This document shows positions 36,596-45,871 of a stretch of 51,987 nucleotides of DNA, piece after piece (position 1 is the first letter of the stretch; each line of letters starts with the position of its first letter). A program made the position numbers and the translations under genes. The notes below the pieces were generated by a model. It worked only from the letters and a program-made list of their open reading frames with translations. It made no database searches and was not told where the DNA came from. The stretch comes from Clostridia bacterium (GTDB taxonomy: Bacteria > Bacillota > Clostridia > Oscillospirales > Butyricicoccaceae), in the NCBI GenBank assembly GCA_021205365.1, contig JAJPXP010000034.1, positions 1 through 51,987 on the forward strand. Reading direction: 5' to 3'.

Positions 36596-38485
36596 TTATT
36601 GTGCGGTATTGCATACCGGAATATCTCCGGCGCTGATTGCCTTTGCAGGAATGCCGCAGTATTTCATATAGGGGAGAAGCTGCTGCAATACGGCGGTTGT
36701 TTTGGCACTGCTGCCGAAACGGATGGTTACAGAATTTGTGGTATTCATCGCGTTGCAGACAGCATTGTATGCGCTGTCTGCTGTGAGCACAGTTTCCCGT
36801 GCAGCGCTGTTCCAGTCCCAGAGCCGGTATCCGGCATTGGTTAGAACAGCAGCGTTTTCAGCTGTGATGTTGCCGCTGCTTCCGCCTGCAATGCGTACCA
36901 GGTGTGTGGGTGTGCCGGTAATCACAGACAGCTGGTCGTTCGCGTTGTCCAGCAGCTCCACGATATTGCCTGCATTTGCCTGGTCTGCCGTCAGCAGGAA
37001 GCCGATGCTGTTTCCACTGCCGGCAATATGCCGTAAAACATCATCTGCTGCATACAGATCATCGATGGGTACAAAGAACGTTGCGGGTATGCCGTTGCCC
37101 GAAAGAGTATCAGCAATCGTTTCTGTATCGGTGCCGAGATCACTGTCAATCGTCAAGTATGCTGCAGAAGGGATATGCTGCGGCATAGTATACAGAGATT
37201 TCATGGAAACGACACTTCCAGGTATATATAAAATGCCGCCGGTGCCATTTGCCGCTGTGAAATTATAGTAGCGTTGGATTGTAGTGCTGTTTCCCGGTGT
37301 TTTGGATGGAATGGTTATCTTGTTACCGTTACCGCCGGATGGCGTTGCAGAAGCCTGGACTGTTACCTTGCATGTAACGCTCAGGCTGCCTGCCTTGGCA
37401 GTAATCACGGCAGTACCTTTTTTCACAGCCGTCACCTTGCCAGTTTGGTCAACCTTTGCGACTGCCGCATTGCTGGATGACCATGTCACGGCAATTCCCT
37501 TTGGCGTGACAGTAGCTTGGATTGTTCTGGTAGCTCCGGCTTTGAGCGTCATCGTCTCCGGATTGATGGAAAGGCTTCCCGTTACTTTCACAGTGCAGGA
37601 TGCTGTCTTACCGTCCGCTGTTGCCGCTGTGATTGTCGCTGTACCGGGAGCAGAGGCATAAATTTTGCCATCTTTATAATATGCGATCGATGTATCACTG
37701 GATTTCCATTTGATTTCACCGGGCTCCGCATTGGCTGGGTCCGTTTGAATGGAAACAGCCTTGCTGTCCCCTATGTTCATGGAAATAGACGAAGGATCTA
37801 TGGATATGCTGTTCAATATGTAGCCCGAAACAGTGATAGACACAGATGCTGTCATACCGTTTTCGGCTTCCGCTGTGATTTCTGCGCGGCCTGTGCTGAC
37901 TGCTGTAACAGTACCATCGTCGGAAACTGTGAGGACGTTTTCATTGTCCGAATGCCATGTCAACTGGGTTTCAGCCTGTTCCGGCAGGATTTCAGCGCGT
38001 ATGGTCTGGGTTTCTCCGACCTTCATAGAATTTTCAGCCGTCAACTGGATATCTGTCACGGCATAACCGGAAACTGTGATTTTGCAGGATACAATGCCCT
38101 GGGGAACCTTTTTGGCAACAACTACAGTTCCCTCGCCGACCGCGGTTACCAGACCATCGTCACGCAGGGTGATGACATCTGTATCCCCCTCCTCGATAAT
38201 CCAGTTGCTTTCCTCATCGGTTTGCTTACCGGAGCCGGAGCCCTGTTCTGTCCCGGAGCCGGCGTTGCCATTCTCTTCCGACGCTGTATCCGATACAAGC
38301 AGCTGCATCTGGTCAGCTACCTTCATGGTATAGGTTTGGTCCATATTGTTGGGCTGCAGGACCAGTTCGGGTATCGTTGCCTGCTGTTCATCTGGTGTAG
38401 CCACCTGCGGCGCTGCCACAGCCAGCATACCGCACAGCAAAATGCCAGCCAGAACTGCACAGCCAATCTGTCTGATTTTTTTCAT
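36596..38485 (-). CDS. Secreted Big2-repeat protein with degenerate polysaccharide deacetylase domain
   Basis: A 629-residue exported protein. The signal peptide is MKKIRQIGCAVLAGILLCGM and following AVAAPQ. Three clear Big2 Ig-like domains (about 142-221, 223-302, 304-377) and a degenerate one (about 40-140, with a Gly/Ser/Glu-rich insert) precede a NodB-like domain (about 440-629). That domain keeps the fold marks GIPATFFVP and RIAGG, but TFDDGP is TIDSDLG and the metal-binding GH.IG.H segment is GNSIGFLLT, so the metal site is lost. It is probably a binding or structural protein at the cell surface. ATG 38485 follows GGGAG. Confidence 0.82.
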   Translation of the reverse strand: MKKIRQIGCAVLAGILLCGMLAVAAPQVATPDEQQATIPELVLQPNNMDQTYTMKVADQMQLLVSDTASEENGNAGSGTEQGSGSGKQTDEESNWIIEEGDTDVITLRDDGLVTAVGEGTVVVAKKVPQGIVSCKITVSGYAVTDIQLTAENSMKVGETQTIRAEILPEQAETQLTWHSDNENVLTVSDDGTVTAVSTGRAEITAEAENGMTASVSITVSGYILNSISIDPSSISMNIGDSKAVSIQTDPANAEPGEIKWKSSDTSIAYYKDGKIYASAPGTATITAATADGKTASCTVKVTGSLSINPETMTLKAGATRTIQATVTPKGIAVTWSSSNAAVAKVDQTGKVTAVKKGTAVITAKAGSLSVTCKVTVQASATPSGGNGNKITIPSKTPGNSTTIQRYYNFTAANGTGGILYIPGSVVSMKSLYTMPQHIPSAAYLTIDSDLGTDTETIADTLSGNGIPATFFVPIDDLYAADDVLRHIAGSGNSIGFLLTADQANAGNIVELLDNANDQLSVITGTPTHLVRIAGGSSGNITAENAAVLTNAGYRLWDWNSAARETVLTADSAYNAVCNAMNTTNSVTIRFGSSAKTTAVLQQLLPYMKYCGIPAKAISAGDIPVCNTAQ

Positions 38486-38533
38486 TTTATTCAACTCCCA
38501 AAAGGACATATGTTTGCTATTGATTCAAGCTTA

Positions 38534-38562
38534 TTATACCGCACAACCCTGTGTTTGTCACT
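38534..38562 (-). promoter_or_regulatory. Promoter of the Big2 gene
   Basis: Minus strand GTGACA (38562-38557), 17-bp spacer, TATAAT (38539-38534). Confidence 0.65.
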
Positions 38563-38713
38563 GAAAATTTCCGTCATATATTTTTCATCCTTTTCTGCGG
38601 TTTTGTTTGATATTCATCTGTATTTTCTGCTTTTATGAAAAACCATCCCATCATGTACAAAAGCCCGATATCATACAGTTTTTGACATTTCCTCCAATTT
38701 GTCGCTTTTCTCG

Positions 38714-38742
38714 TTGCGTCATTGTTATGAAAATGTTATAAT
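38714..38742 (+). promoter_or_regulatory. glgB promoter
   Basis: TTGCGT (38714-38719), 17-bp spacer, TATAAT (38737-38742) with extended TGT. The 38486-38814 gap holds this and the divergent Big2 promoter, nothing else evident. Confidence 0.65.
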
Positions 38743-38814
38743 AAGCTATACTTTTTCCGGGGTATAGGAATGGCTCTGCCTTTTCCATACACCCGAAAAT
38801 ATCAGGAGGCCGTC

Positions 38815-40653
38815 ATGAGTATAGAGAAGGAAATTCAACAGTTTTTAACCGGGCAGAGTGCAAAGGCATATGAAGTCTTTGGTGCACATCCAGTTCATAA
38901 ATATGATAAAGACGGCATTGAATTTCGTGTTTATGCGCCGTATGCTGCCAATGTAGAGCTGACAGGAGGATTCAACGGCTGGGAGGGCTGGCAGATGCAG
39001 CGCCGTCCCGATGGCGTCTGGACAATTTTCTGCGATAATATCCAGCAGGGGGAATTGTATAAATATCGTATCACCACTGCGGAAGGCCAGGTCATTGACC
39101 GTGCCGACCCATTTGCCTTTTATTCCGAGCTTCGCCCAGGCACCGCGTCCCGCGTGTGGGATATGGAAGCGTATCAGTGGCAGGATGCAGAATGGCAGGA
39201 AAAACAGAAGCACAATTTTAAAAATTATACCCGTCCGATCAGCATTTATGAAGTACATGCCGGTTCCTGGCGCAGGATCCAGGAAGGGAAAGAGACTGCT
39301 CCGACTGTGGAAGAGCAGGAATTTGGACGTATGTTGACGTATCGTGAGCTTGCCGATCAGCTGATCCCCTATGTAAAGGAGCACCATTTCTCCCATATTG
39401 AGCTGATGCCGTTGACAGAGCATCCATTTGACGGTTCATGGGGATATCAGGCAACCGGCTATTTTTCTGCTACCAGCCGGTATGGCGATCCATATGGGCT
39501 GATGGAACTGATTGACCGCTGCCATCAGGAAAATATAGGGGTGATTCTTGATGTTGTCCCGCTGCATTTTGTGACGGATTTCTTCGGGCTACACCAGTTT
39601 GATGGCGGATTTGTATATGAATCTGCGAATCCGGAGGAACGGTATACCGAATGGGGGACTGTTCTGTTTGATTATACCAAGCCGCATACGCTGTCGTTTA
39701 TGAAATCCTCCTTTGATTTTTGGATTCATTATTATCACATTGATGGGCTGCGGTACGATGCAGTCTCCCAGCTGATTTATAAGCATGGTGAACCCGGACA
39801 ATTTAATGACAATGCACCAGGCACATGGTTCCTGCGCAATACCAATTTCTACTTGCAGCAGACCTATCCGCAGGTCATGCTGATTGCAGAGGATTCTTCG
39901 AGCTATCGCAAGGTAACAGCACCACCGCAGTATGGCGGCCTGGGCTTTGACTATAAATGGGATTTGGGCTGGATGAATGATACATTGGAATATATGGGCC
40001 TGCATCCACATGACCGTTATCATGCCCGGAATAAGCTGATGTTTTCCATGGCATATTTCTATGATGACCTGTTTATTCTGCCGCTGTCACATGACGAGGT
40101 TGTCCACGGCAAGCATACCATCGTTGACAAGATGTGGGGCAATTATGAGCAGAAATTCAGTCAGGTGCGTCTGCTGTATTTGTATATGTGTGCGCATCCG
40201 GGTAAGGTACTCAATTTCATGGGCAACGAGCTTGCAGAATTCCGCGAATGGGATGAAAAGAAGGAGCTTGGCTGGAATCTGATGACCTATCCGGTACATG
40301 ATGCGTTCAACCGTTTCTGCCGTGAGCTGCATCTGGTTGGCGGCAGAAACCGTGCATTATATGACACGGAATATGATTCCCGCGCATTCCGCTGGCTTGA
40401 TACGCCGGGATATCCGCCGACCGTATTTGCGTTTGTCCGCCGTTCTGCGGATGGCAATCAGACGATTGCGTGTATCATGAATTTTGGCCTGCATCAGGAG
40501 GACATCTACAATCCGGCGCTGGGCGGCAACTGGAAAGAGCTGATTAACACAGATGATTCCCGGTTTTCCGGCAGCGGCGTAGTCAATGAAAGCATTGTCG
40601 ATGGACATGTCAAGCTTGCACCGCTTTCGGGCGCCATCCTGGTGATGGAATAA
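38815..40653 (+). CDS. glgB: 1,4-alpha-glucan branching enzyme GlgB
   Basis: GlgB makes alpha-1,6 branches in glycogen. The 612-residue protein has a CBM48 domain (about 25-110: FRVYAPYAANVELTGGFNGW), then the GH13 barrel with HFSHIELMPLTEHPFDGSWG, the nucleophile region IDGLRYDAVSQLIY, the acid in VMLIAEDSSSYR and the stabiliser region PLSHDEVVHGKHT, and a C-terminal beta domain. AGGAGG precedes the ATG at 38815. It stands alone: no glgA, glgC or glgP lies in this window. It ends at the hairpin 40668-40694. Confidence 0.95.
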   Translation: MSIEKEIQQFLTGQSAKAYEVFGAHPVHKYDKDGIEFRVYAPYAANVELTGGFNGWEGWQMQRRPDGVWTIFCDNIQQGELYKYRITTAEGQVIDRADPFAFYSELRPGTASRVWDMEAYQWQDAEWQEKQKHNFKNYTRPISIYEVHAGSWRRIQEGKETAPTVEEQEFGRMLTYRELADQLIPYVKEHHFSHIELMPLTEHPFDGSWGYQATGYFSATSRYGDPYGLMELIDRCHQENIGVILDVVPLHFVTDFFGLHQFDGGFVYESANPEERYTEWGTVLFDYTKPHTLSFMKSSFDFWIHYYHIDGLRYDAVSQLIYKHGEPGQFNDNAPGTWFLRNTNFYLQQTYPQVMLIAEDSSSYRKVTAPPQYGGLGFDYKWDLGWMNDTLEYMGLHPHDRYHARNKLMFSMAYFYDDLFILPLSHDEVVHGKHTIVDKMWGNYEQKFSQVRLLYLYMCAHPGKVLNFMGNELAEFREWDEKKELGWNLMTYPVHDAFNRFCRELHLVGGRNRALYDTEYDSRAFRWLDTPGYPPTVFAFVRRSADGNQTIACIMNFGLHQEDIYNPALGGNWKELINTDDSRFSGSGVVNESIVDGHVKLAPLSGAILVME

Positions 40654-40667
40654 AAAAAGAGATAGAA

Positions 40668-40694
40668 AAAGAACCGCGACAGCGGTTCTTTTTG
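40668..40694 (+). terminator. Terminator after glgB
   Basis: AAAGAACCGC and GCGGTTCTTT around GACA, followed by TTG-rich sequence. Confidence 0.85.
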
Positions 40695-40782
40695 TTGTCA
40701 CGTGTTTACATGGACAAACATCACCTGACATTTGTATATATGGTACGTAGCCAAAAGGAAGCAACAGATGTGCGGAGTTGTT

Positions 40783-40809
40783 TTAGCACTCTCGGGTTTC
40801 GAGTGCTAA
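40783..40809. promoter_or_regulatory. CIRCE operator (HrcA site) upstream of clpB
   Basis: TTAGCACTC, nine bases, GAGTGCTAA is a perfect match to the CIRCE inverted repeat bound by the heat-shock repressor HrcA. It places clpB in the class I heat-shock regulon. The site lies 28 bp upstream of the strong -35 box below, rather than between promoter and start. Confidence 0.95.
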
Positions 40810-40837
40810 AATTAACAGTTTCGTAACAAATTTTCCC

Positions 40838-40866
40838 TTGTATTTCAAACTTTGCGGACTTATAAT
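40838..40866 (+). promoter_or_regulatory. clpB promoter
   Basis: TTGTAT (40838-40843), 17-bp spacer, TATAAT (40861-40866). A weaker upstream candidate TGGACA (40711-40716), 18 bp, TATATA (40735-40740) would put CIRCE in its initially transcribed region. Confidence 0.7.
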
Positions 40867-40938
40867 GCAATCGAAAAGAAATCTAGGACAGCAGACACAC
40901 AGCCTGTCTGCCTGTTTTCTCCGAAGGAGGTTGTTTGA

Positions 40939-43545
40939 ATGAACGCACAGAAGTTTACGCAAAAATCGCTGGAAGCCATTCAGGATACGCAGTCGCTGTA
41001 CAATGAATACGGCAATGCGGAAATGGGACAGGAGCATCTGCTGCTTGCCCTGCTGCGTCAGGATGGCGGGCTGATTTCCCAGCTTATGACAAAAATGGGT
41101 GTTGATACGGCTGCATTGCAGAGCCAGGCACAGCAGGCAGTGGAGAAGCTGCCGCGCATTTCCGGCGGACGGGATGCCAGCCGTATGTATGTTACCAATG
41201 ATTTACAGAGGACATTGAACCAGGCAGAACAGACTGCCGAACACATTAAGGATGATTTTGTATCCGTAGAACATCTGTTTCTTGCATTAATCGATACCGC
41301 TGCCGGTACAGCCCATCATCTGTTCCGTACCTTTGGCATTGATAAAAACAAATTTTTACAGGCGTTGTCTACTGTGCGCGGCAATCAGCGCGTAACCACG
41401 GATTCCCCGGAAGATACCTACGACGCTTTGAAAAAATATGGCACCGATCTGGTAGAACGTGCACGGCAGAAGAAAATGGACCCGGTGATTGGACGTGACG
41501 ATGAAATCCGGAATGTCATCCGCATCCTGTCGCGCAAAACCAAGAATAATCCGGTCCTCATTGGCGAGCCGGGCGTCGGTAAAACTGCAATTGCAGAGGG
41601 CCTGGCACAGCGTATTGTCAAGGGGGACGTCCCCGGCACATTGAAGGATAAGACCATCTTTTCCCTGGATATGGGGTCCCTCGTTGCAGGAGCAAAGTAC
41701 CGCGGCGAATTTGAGGAACGTCTGAAAGCAGTGCTCAATGAAGTCAAAAAGAGTGAAGGGAATATCATTCTGTTTATTGATGAGCTGCATACGATTGTAG
41801 GCGCAGGCAAGACCGATGGCGCAATGGATGCCGGCAATCTGTTAAAGCCGATGCTGGCCCGTGGTGAGCTGCATTGTATCGGCGCTACGACGCTCAATGA
41901 ATATCGTCAGTATATCGAAAAGGACCCGGCATTGGAACGCCGTTTCCAGACTGTGCTGGTAGGTGAGCCGACTGTAGAGGATACCGTTGCGATCCTGCGT
42001 GGCTTGAAGGAGCGCTATGAAGTATATCATGGTGTAAAAATCCAGGATTCCGCTTTGATTGCGGCTGCGACCCTGTCGAATCGTTATATTTCTGACCGTT
42101 TCCTGCCGGATAAGGCGATTGACCTCGTGGATGAAGCATGTGCGATGATCCGTACGGAAATCGATTCCATGCCGACCGAGCTTGATGTCATCCAGCGTAA
42201 AATTATCCAGCATGAGATCGAAGAGGCGGCCCTGAAGAAGGAAGATGACCAGTTATCCCAGGAGCATCTGGCGGAAATCCAGAAGGAACTCGCAGAAATG
42301 CGCGAGGCGTTTAACTCCATGAAGGCGCGCTGGGACAATGAAAAGAATGCCATCGGCAAGGTACAGAAGCTGCGTGCTGATATTGAGCAGATGAATGCCG
42401 ATATTGAACGTGCAGAAGAGCAATATGACCTGAATAAGGCGGCAGAATTGAAATATGGCAGATTGCCGGAGCTGAAAAAGCAGCTGGCAGAGGAAGAGGC
42501 CAAGGCAGATGTCAAGGACGAGCATACCCTGCTGCGTGACCGTGTCACAGAGGAACAGATTGCACGGATTATTGAACGCTGGACCGGCATTCCGGTTGCA
42601 CGTTTGATGGAAGGGGAACGGGAAAAGCTGCTGCATCTGGAGGATACCCTGCATCAGCGTGTGATCGGTCAGGATGAAGCGGTTAAGCGTGTATCCGAGG
42701 CCATTCTCCGTTCGCGTGCCGGTATTCAGGACCCCAACCGCCCGATTGGTTCGTTCCTGTTCCTGGGTCCGACTGGCGTTGGCAAAACCGAACTGGCAAA
42801 GACACTGGCGGCTACACTGTTTGATGATGAAAAGAACCTTGTCCGCATTGATATGTCGGAATATATGGAGAAATTCTCCGTATCCCGCCTGATTGGTGCA
42901 CCTCCCGGATATGTAGGCTATGAAGAAGGCGGACAGCTGACCGAAGCGGTACGCCGCAGACCATATTCCGTTGTCCTGTTTGATGAAATTGAGAAAGCAC
43001 ATCCGGACGTCTTCAATGTCCTGCTGCAGGTACTGGATGATGGCAGGATTACCGACTCACAGGGCAGAACCGTCGATTTCAAGAATACAATTTTAATCCT
43101 GACCTCCAATCTGGGTTCTTCGACACTGCTGGAAGGCATCGGCTTGGATGGTGAAATCCGTGAGGATGCAAAGGCACAGGTCAATGAACTGCTCCGCCGT
43201 TCCTTCCGTCCGGAATTTTTGAACCGTCTGGACGAAATTGTATTCTACAAGCCGCTGACCAAGGAGAATATCACAGGTATCATTGACCTGCTGGTTGCTG
43301 CGCTGAGCAGGCGTCTGGAAGACAGACAATTGTCCGTTGAACTGACAGAGGCTGCAAAGCAGTATGTCATTGACAATGGTTATGACCCGGTATATGGCGC
43401 ACGCCCATTGAAGCGGTTCTTGCAGCGCAATGTAGAAACCCTGCTGGGACGTACTATCATTGCAGGAGATCTTGCAGCTGGAACGAAGCTGATTGTCGAT
43501 ATGCAGGATGGTGCACTGACTGTGATTCCTGTTTCTGTCCAATAA
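40939..43545 (+). CDS. clpB: ATP-dependent disaggregase ClpB
   Basis: ClpB, with DnaK, rescues aggregated proteins after heat stress. The 868-residue length is normal. It has the Clp N domain (1-150), NBD1 with Walker [14 protein letters not shown] (about 208-220) and [20 protein letters not shown], a long coiled-coil middle domain (about 405-525) that distinguishes ClpB from ClpC, and NBD2 with [13 protein letters not shown] and [22 protein letters not shown] precedes the ATG. A perfect CIRCE site upstream shows HrcA control. The transcript ends at 43559-43594. Confidence 0.97.
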   Translation: MNAQKFTQKSLEAIQDTQSLYNEYGNAEMGQEHLLLALLRQDGGLISQLMTKMGVDTAALQSQAQQAVEKLPRISGGRDASRMYVTNDLQRTLNQAEQTAEHIKDDFVSVEHLFLALIDTAAGTAHHLFRTFGIDKNKFLQALSTVRGNQRVTTDSPEDTYDALKKYGTDLVERARQKKMDPVIGRDDEIRNVIRILSRKTKNNPVLIGEPGVGKTAIAEGLAQRIVKGDVPGTLKDKTIFSLDMGSLVAGAKYRGEFEERLKAVLNEVKKSEGNIILFIDELHTIVGAGKTDGAMDAGNLLKPMLARGELHCIGATTLNEYRQYIEKDPALERRFQTVLVGEPTVEDTVAILRGLKERYEVYHGVKIQDSALIAAATLSNRYISDRFLPDKAIDLVDEACAMIRTEIDSMPTELDVIQRKIIQHEIEEAALKKEDDQLSQEHLAEIQKELAEMREAFNSMKARWDNEKNAIGKVQKLRADIEQMNADIERAEEQYDLNKAAELKYGRLPELKKQLAEEEAKADVKDEHTLLRDRVTEEQIARIIERWTGIPVARLMEGEREKLLHLEDTLHQRVIGQDEAVKRVSEAILRSRAGIQDPNRPIGSFLFLGPTGVGKTELAKTLAATLFDDEKNLVRIDMSEYMEKFSVSRLIGAPPGYVGYEEGGQLTEAVRRRPYSVVLFDEIEKAHPDVFNVLLQVLDDGRITDSQGRTVDFKNTILILTSNLGSSTLLEGIGLDGEIREDAKAQVNELLRRSFRPEFLNRLDEIVFYKPLTKENITGIIDLLVAALSRRLEDRQLSVELTEAAKQYVIDNGYDPVYGARPLKRFLQRNVETLLGRTIIAGDLAAGTKLIVDMQDGALTVIPVSVQ

Positions 43546-43558
43546 TATACGCTTTTAT

Positions 43559-43594
43559 GAAACCGTCACTGCTATGGGTGACGGTTTCTTTTTG
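43559..43594 (+). terminator. Terminator after clpB
   Basis: GAAACCGTCAC (43559-43569) and GTGACGGTTTC (43578-43588), then TTTTTTG. Confidence 0.88.
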
Positions 43595-43636
43595 TAGAAT
43601 GAGAGAAAATATTTTACTATATTGTGAAATTTTGTA

Positions 43637-43665
43637 TTGACAAAACATTTTACATGTTTTATTGT
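43637..43665 (+). promoter_or_regulatory. Promoter of the Sel1-repeat gene
   Basis: TTGACA (43637-43642), 17-bp spacer, TATTGT (43660-43665). Confidence 0.6.
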
Positions 43666-43746
43666 AGTATCAAGCTAAAATACGATGTCACTACAGTATT
43701 CGGGGGAATATTGTGCTCGAATCAAATGGAATATGGGGGATTATTT

Positions 43747-44148
43747 ATGCAGCGGGGGAAGCTGGGACCATATAACTACATTAACATTAAATTAGAAGAG
43801 ATTGAACAGGACGTCCTGCGCGCAGAAGATGATATTTTAGTATCTATGATGGAAAAACTGCGGGAAGGCGATACCGATGCGATTGAATATATCGGCCTTG
43901 CGTATCTGTATGGCAGCAATGGGCTGGATGCCGATTTCAGTAAGGCATTTTCTATTCTGCAGCTTGCGGCGCAGGGCGGGAGTATTATTTCACAGCATTA
44001 TCTTGCAGACTGCTATGCGTATGGCATTGGCATGCCGGAGGATCTGGAGGCGGCGCGGAATTACTATCGTTTGTCCGCACAGAGCCAGATACCTAAAAAC
44101 CGGGATGCTGCTCTGGAGCAGCTGAAAAGGCTCGAAACAAAGGTTTAA
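43747..44148 (+). CDS. Sel1-like repeat protein
   Basis: A 133-residue cytosolic protein with two Sel1-type TPR repeats: AIEYIGLAYLYGSNGLDADF and KAFSILQLAAQGGSIISQHY, LADCYAYGIGMPEDLEAARN. Such repeats mediate protein-protein contacts; no partner can be named. The N-terminal 45 residues are a charged helix. The ATG at 43747 follows TGGGGGATT; longer readings to 43726 or 43624 lack good sites. It is monocistronic, bounded by its own promoter and the terminator at 44153-44178. Confidence 0.8.
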   Translation: MQRGKLGPYNYINIKLEEIEQDVLRAEDDILVSMMEKLREGDTDAIEYIGLAYLYGSNGLDADFSKAFSILQLAAQGGSIISQHYLADCYAYGIGMPEDLEAARNYYRLSAQSQIPKNRDAALEQLKRLETKV

Positions 44149-44152
44149 TATG

Positions 44153-44178
44153 AGAGACGCGCAAGCGTCTCTTTTTTT
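44153..44178 (+). terminator. Terminator after the Sel1-repeat gene
   Basis: AGAGACGC, GCAA, GCGTCTCT followed by a T-run. Confidence 0.88.
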
Positions 44179-44279
44179 CTGCCTGCGGCACGCCTTTCCC
44201 GGAAGGGAGAATAATATAGTATTTAGAACGAAAATAAATATTTTGAAAAAATATGAAATGTTTTTTAGAACTAAATTTC

Positions 44280-44308
44280 TTGATTTCCGGTCCCAAAAGA
44301 CGTATACT
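44280..44308 (+). promoter_or_regulatory. Promoter of the DUF1836 gene
   Basis: TTGATT (44280-44285), 17-bp spacer, TATACT (44303-44308). The start region has short direct repeats of TACTACATACACC type (44304-44325), possibly an operator. Confidence 0.65.
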
Positions 44309-44343
44309 ACATACACCACATACTATGAAATGGAGCATTGTAT

Positions 44344-44916
44344 ATGTCTACCGAAATCAGGCAGCTTTTGGAAGCCAGCACGAAAACAAAGGAACTGCGT
44401 CCGGATGATATCCCAGAGCTAGATTTATATATGGATCAGATTATCAGCCTGATGAGCACACATCTGGGCGATGAAGGGGAAAAAGAACCGTTAACCCGTA
44501 CAATGATTCATAATTACAGCAAGGCAGGTGTCATTTCGCCTGTAAAGGGAAAAAAATATTCCAAGGAACATATTTTGCAGATGCTTGCCGTGTATTCTCT
44601 GAAAAATACGCTGACCATTGCACAGATCAAGCGGATTCTGTCCGGGGTGACGGAAAGCGGCGTGGGGGCAGCGGGGCTTGCAGAATGCTTTGATACCCAG
44701 CTGGCACGCCGGCGTGATATCAGCACCCAGCTCATCGATTCGATAGAACGCATTACAGAGGAGAATCAGATGAAGCTGGATACGCCAGCGGATGCGATGG
44801 CTTTCCTGCTGACCCTGACGGATATTACCGATACCCTGGCGGCGTTTACTTCTGCGATTACACAGATTTATTTCCCGGAACCGGATGAAAAGCCTGGAAA
44901 AACGAAAAAACGATGA
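44344..44916 (+). CDS. DUF1836 domain-containing protein
   Basis: A 190-residue protein of the DUF1836 family, common in Firmicutes. The N-terminal half looks like a winged helix of MerR type: PDDIPELDLYMDQIISLMST, TRTMIHNYSKAGVISPVKGK, KYSKEHILQMLAVYSLKNTL. The second half is helical and the tail basic (KPGKTKKR). A DNA-binding regulator is likely but its targets are unknown. ATG 44344 follows TGGAGC; a TTG two codons earlier is less likely. It ends at a bidirectional terminator (44916-44943). Confidence 0.85.
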   Translation: MSTEIRQLLEASTKTKELRPDDIPELDLYMDQIISLMSTHLGDEGEKEPLTRTMIHNYSKAGVISPVKGKKYSKEHILQMLAVYSLKNTLTIAQIKRILSGVTESGVGAAGLAECFDTQLARRRDISTQLIDSIERITEENQMKLDTPADAMAFLLTLTDITDTLAAFTSAITQIYFPEPDEKPGKTKKR

Positions 44917-44943
44917 AAAAAACCTCCCGGAAGGGAGGTTTTT
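44916..44943. terminator. Bidirectional terminator between convergent genes
   Basis: AAAACCTCCC, GGAA, GGGAGGTTTT with A and T runs on the two sides. Confidence 0.85.
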
Positions 44944-44948
44944 GCGGT

Positions 44949-45677
44949 TTATTCTTCAAGATCCATGGAATTACGGTATGCACGGAATCCCTCTGTGGAC
45001 ATTTGTATCAGCTGCAATACAGCAGGCAGATTTGCAATTTCATGCAGCGTTTCCGTATCCGACAAAATTTCCGTGATATTCTGTTTGGCGAGAAAGGCGG
45101 CGGATGGCATGCTCTGCCGTTTCCATTGGCACAGCCAGCCGAGCTGCATACCGAGATCGTGCACATATTCCGTATAATGAAAGCCAAGGGCTGCGGTTGA
45201 CAGCTCATCCTTTTCTGCATCTGTACAGGTCTCTGATGAAACATAGATCATCAATGGGAATTGTGCGCCGGATGGTGTGATTTTTGCTGCAGCGCTCTGC
45301 AGTGCAGCGACGGCTTCCTGCAGGGTGGATACGAGCGCCAGCTGCTGTTGGATACCGGCTTCCAGCTTTTCTAAAGTGATGGATGCATCTGGTACGGAAT
45401 GCAGCGCTACTTCGCTCAGCTGCTGCTGAACATTTTCAAGGGCGGATTGAATATTTTCTTCCAGGATACCGGGGGTAGAGGAAAAGCCGAGGTTTGCTGC
45501 GGCTGTGGGTCCGGTCAATGCGTTTACCAGCCTATTATGTGCATCTGTGATCTGCAATGGATTGGCATCAAAATAGGCTTTCAGATCATCGGCAGACATT
45601 GCCGGACGGTCTTCCAGCGCTGTAATGGGGTGCTCCAGTGCAATGATTTCTGCACTTGCAATTGTTGGCGTTGACAA
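44949..45677 (-). CDS. Hypothetical protein with central coiled coil
   Basis: I do not recognise this 242-residue protein. The N-terminal part contains DAHNRLVNALTGPTAAANLG, faintly like phage tail-fibre segments but not enough to assign. A central Gln/Leu/Ala-rich helix (about 80-135, with SALENVQQQLSEV and LQEAVAALQSA) suggests a coiled coil. The C-terminal half (PLMIYVSSETCTDAEKDEL, then YVHDLGMQLGWLCQWKR) is mixed. No signal or membrane segment is seen. The start is a TTG at 45677 with AAGGAGG 10 bp upstream. That ribosome binding site lies in the arm of a long hairpin (45687-45736). Confidence 0.7.
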   Translation of the reverse strand: MSTPTIASAEIIALEHPITALEDRPAMSADDLKAYFDANPLQITDAHNRLVNALTGPTAAANLGFSSTPGILEENIQSALENVQQQLSEVALHSVPDASITLEKLEAGIQQQLALVSTLQEAVAALQSAAAKITPSGAQFPLMIYVSSETCTDAEKDELSTAALGFHYTEYVHDLGMQLGWLCQWKRQSMPSAAFLAKQNITEILSDTETLHEIANLPAVLQLIQMSTEGFRAYRNSMDLEE

Positions 45678-45686
45678 GACGGTAAA

Positions 45687-45736
45687 ACCTCCTTTTATAT
45701 CAGATTATGAGCTGCTTGTCTGATATAATAGGAGGT
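45687..45736. promoter_or_regulatory. 18-bp hairpin containing the ribosome binding site of the 44949-45677 gene
   Basis: ACCTCCTTTTATATCAGA (45687-45704) and TCTGATATAATAGGAGGT (45719-45736) are inverted repeats with one mismatch and a 14-nt loop. On the minus strand the left arm carries the AAGGAGGT ribosome binding site, so the folded mRNA would hide it from the ribosome. Confidence 0.7.
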
Positions 45737-45787
45737 CTTTTGGCGTCTGTCAAATCATGTTTTTAGGTATTTTTTGCTGGAAAACAA

Positions 45788-45827
45788 CAAAAAATCCCAC
45801 AGGAAATCACTTTTCCTGCGGGATTGC
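45788..45827 (-). terminator. Terminator after the DEAD-box helicase gene
   Basis: Minus strand CAATCCCGCAGGAA, loop, TTCCTGTGGGATT, then TTTTTGTTG. Confidence 0.85.
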
Positions 45828-45871
45828 TTCGATTTTGTCCGGAATGGATTTTTCGCGCCGGAAATTTTGTT

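Noticed and set aside
37517-38638. 373-codon plus-strand open frame over the Big2 gene
   Set aside because: Antisense to a protein with signal peptide and Ig-like repeats; its Cys-rich translation has no plausible fold.
44949-45677. Phage tail-fibre protein
   Set aside because: Only a short N-terminal segment is reminiscent and no other phage gene is nearby, so I left it as hypothetical.
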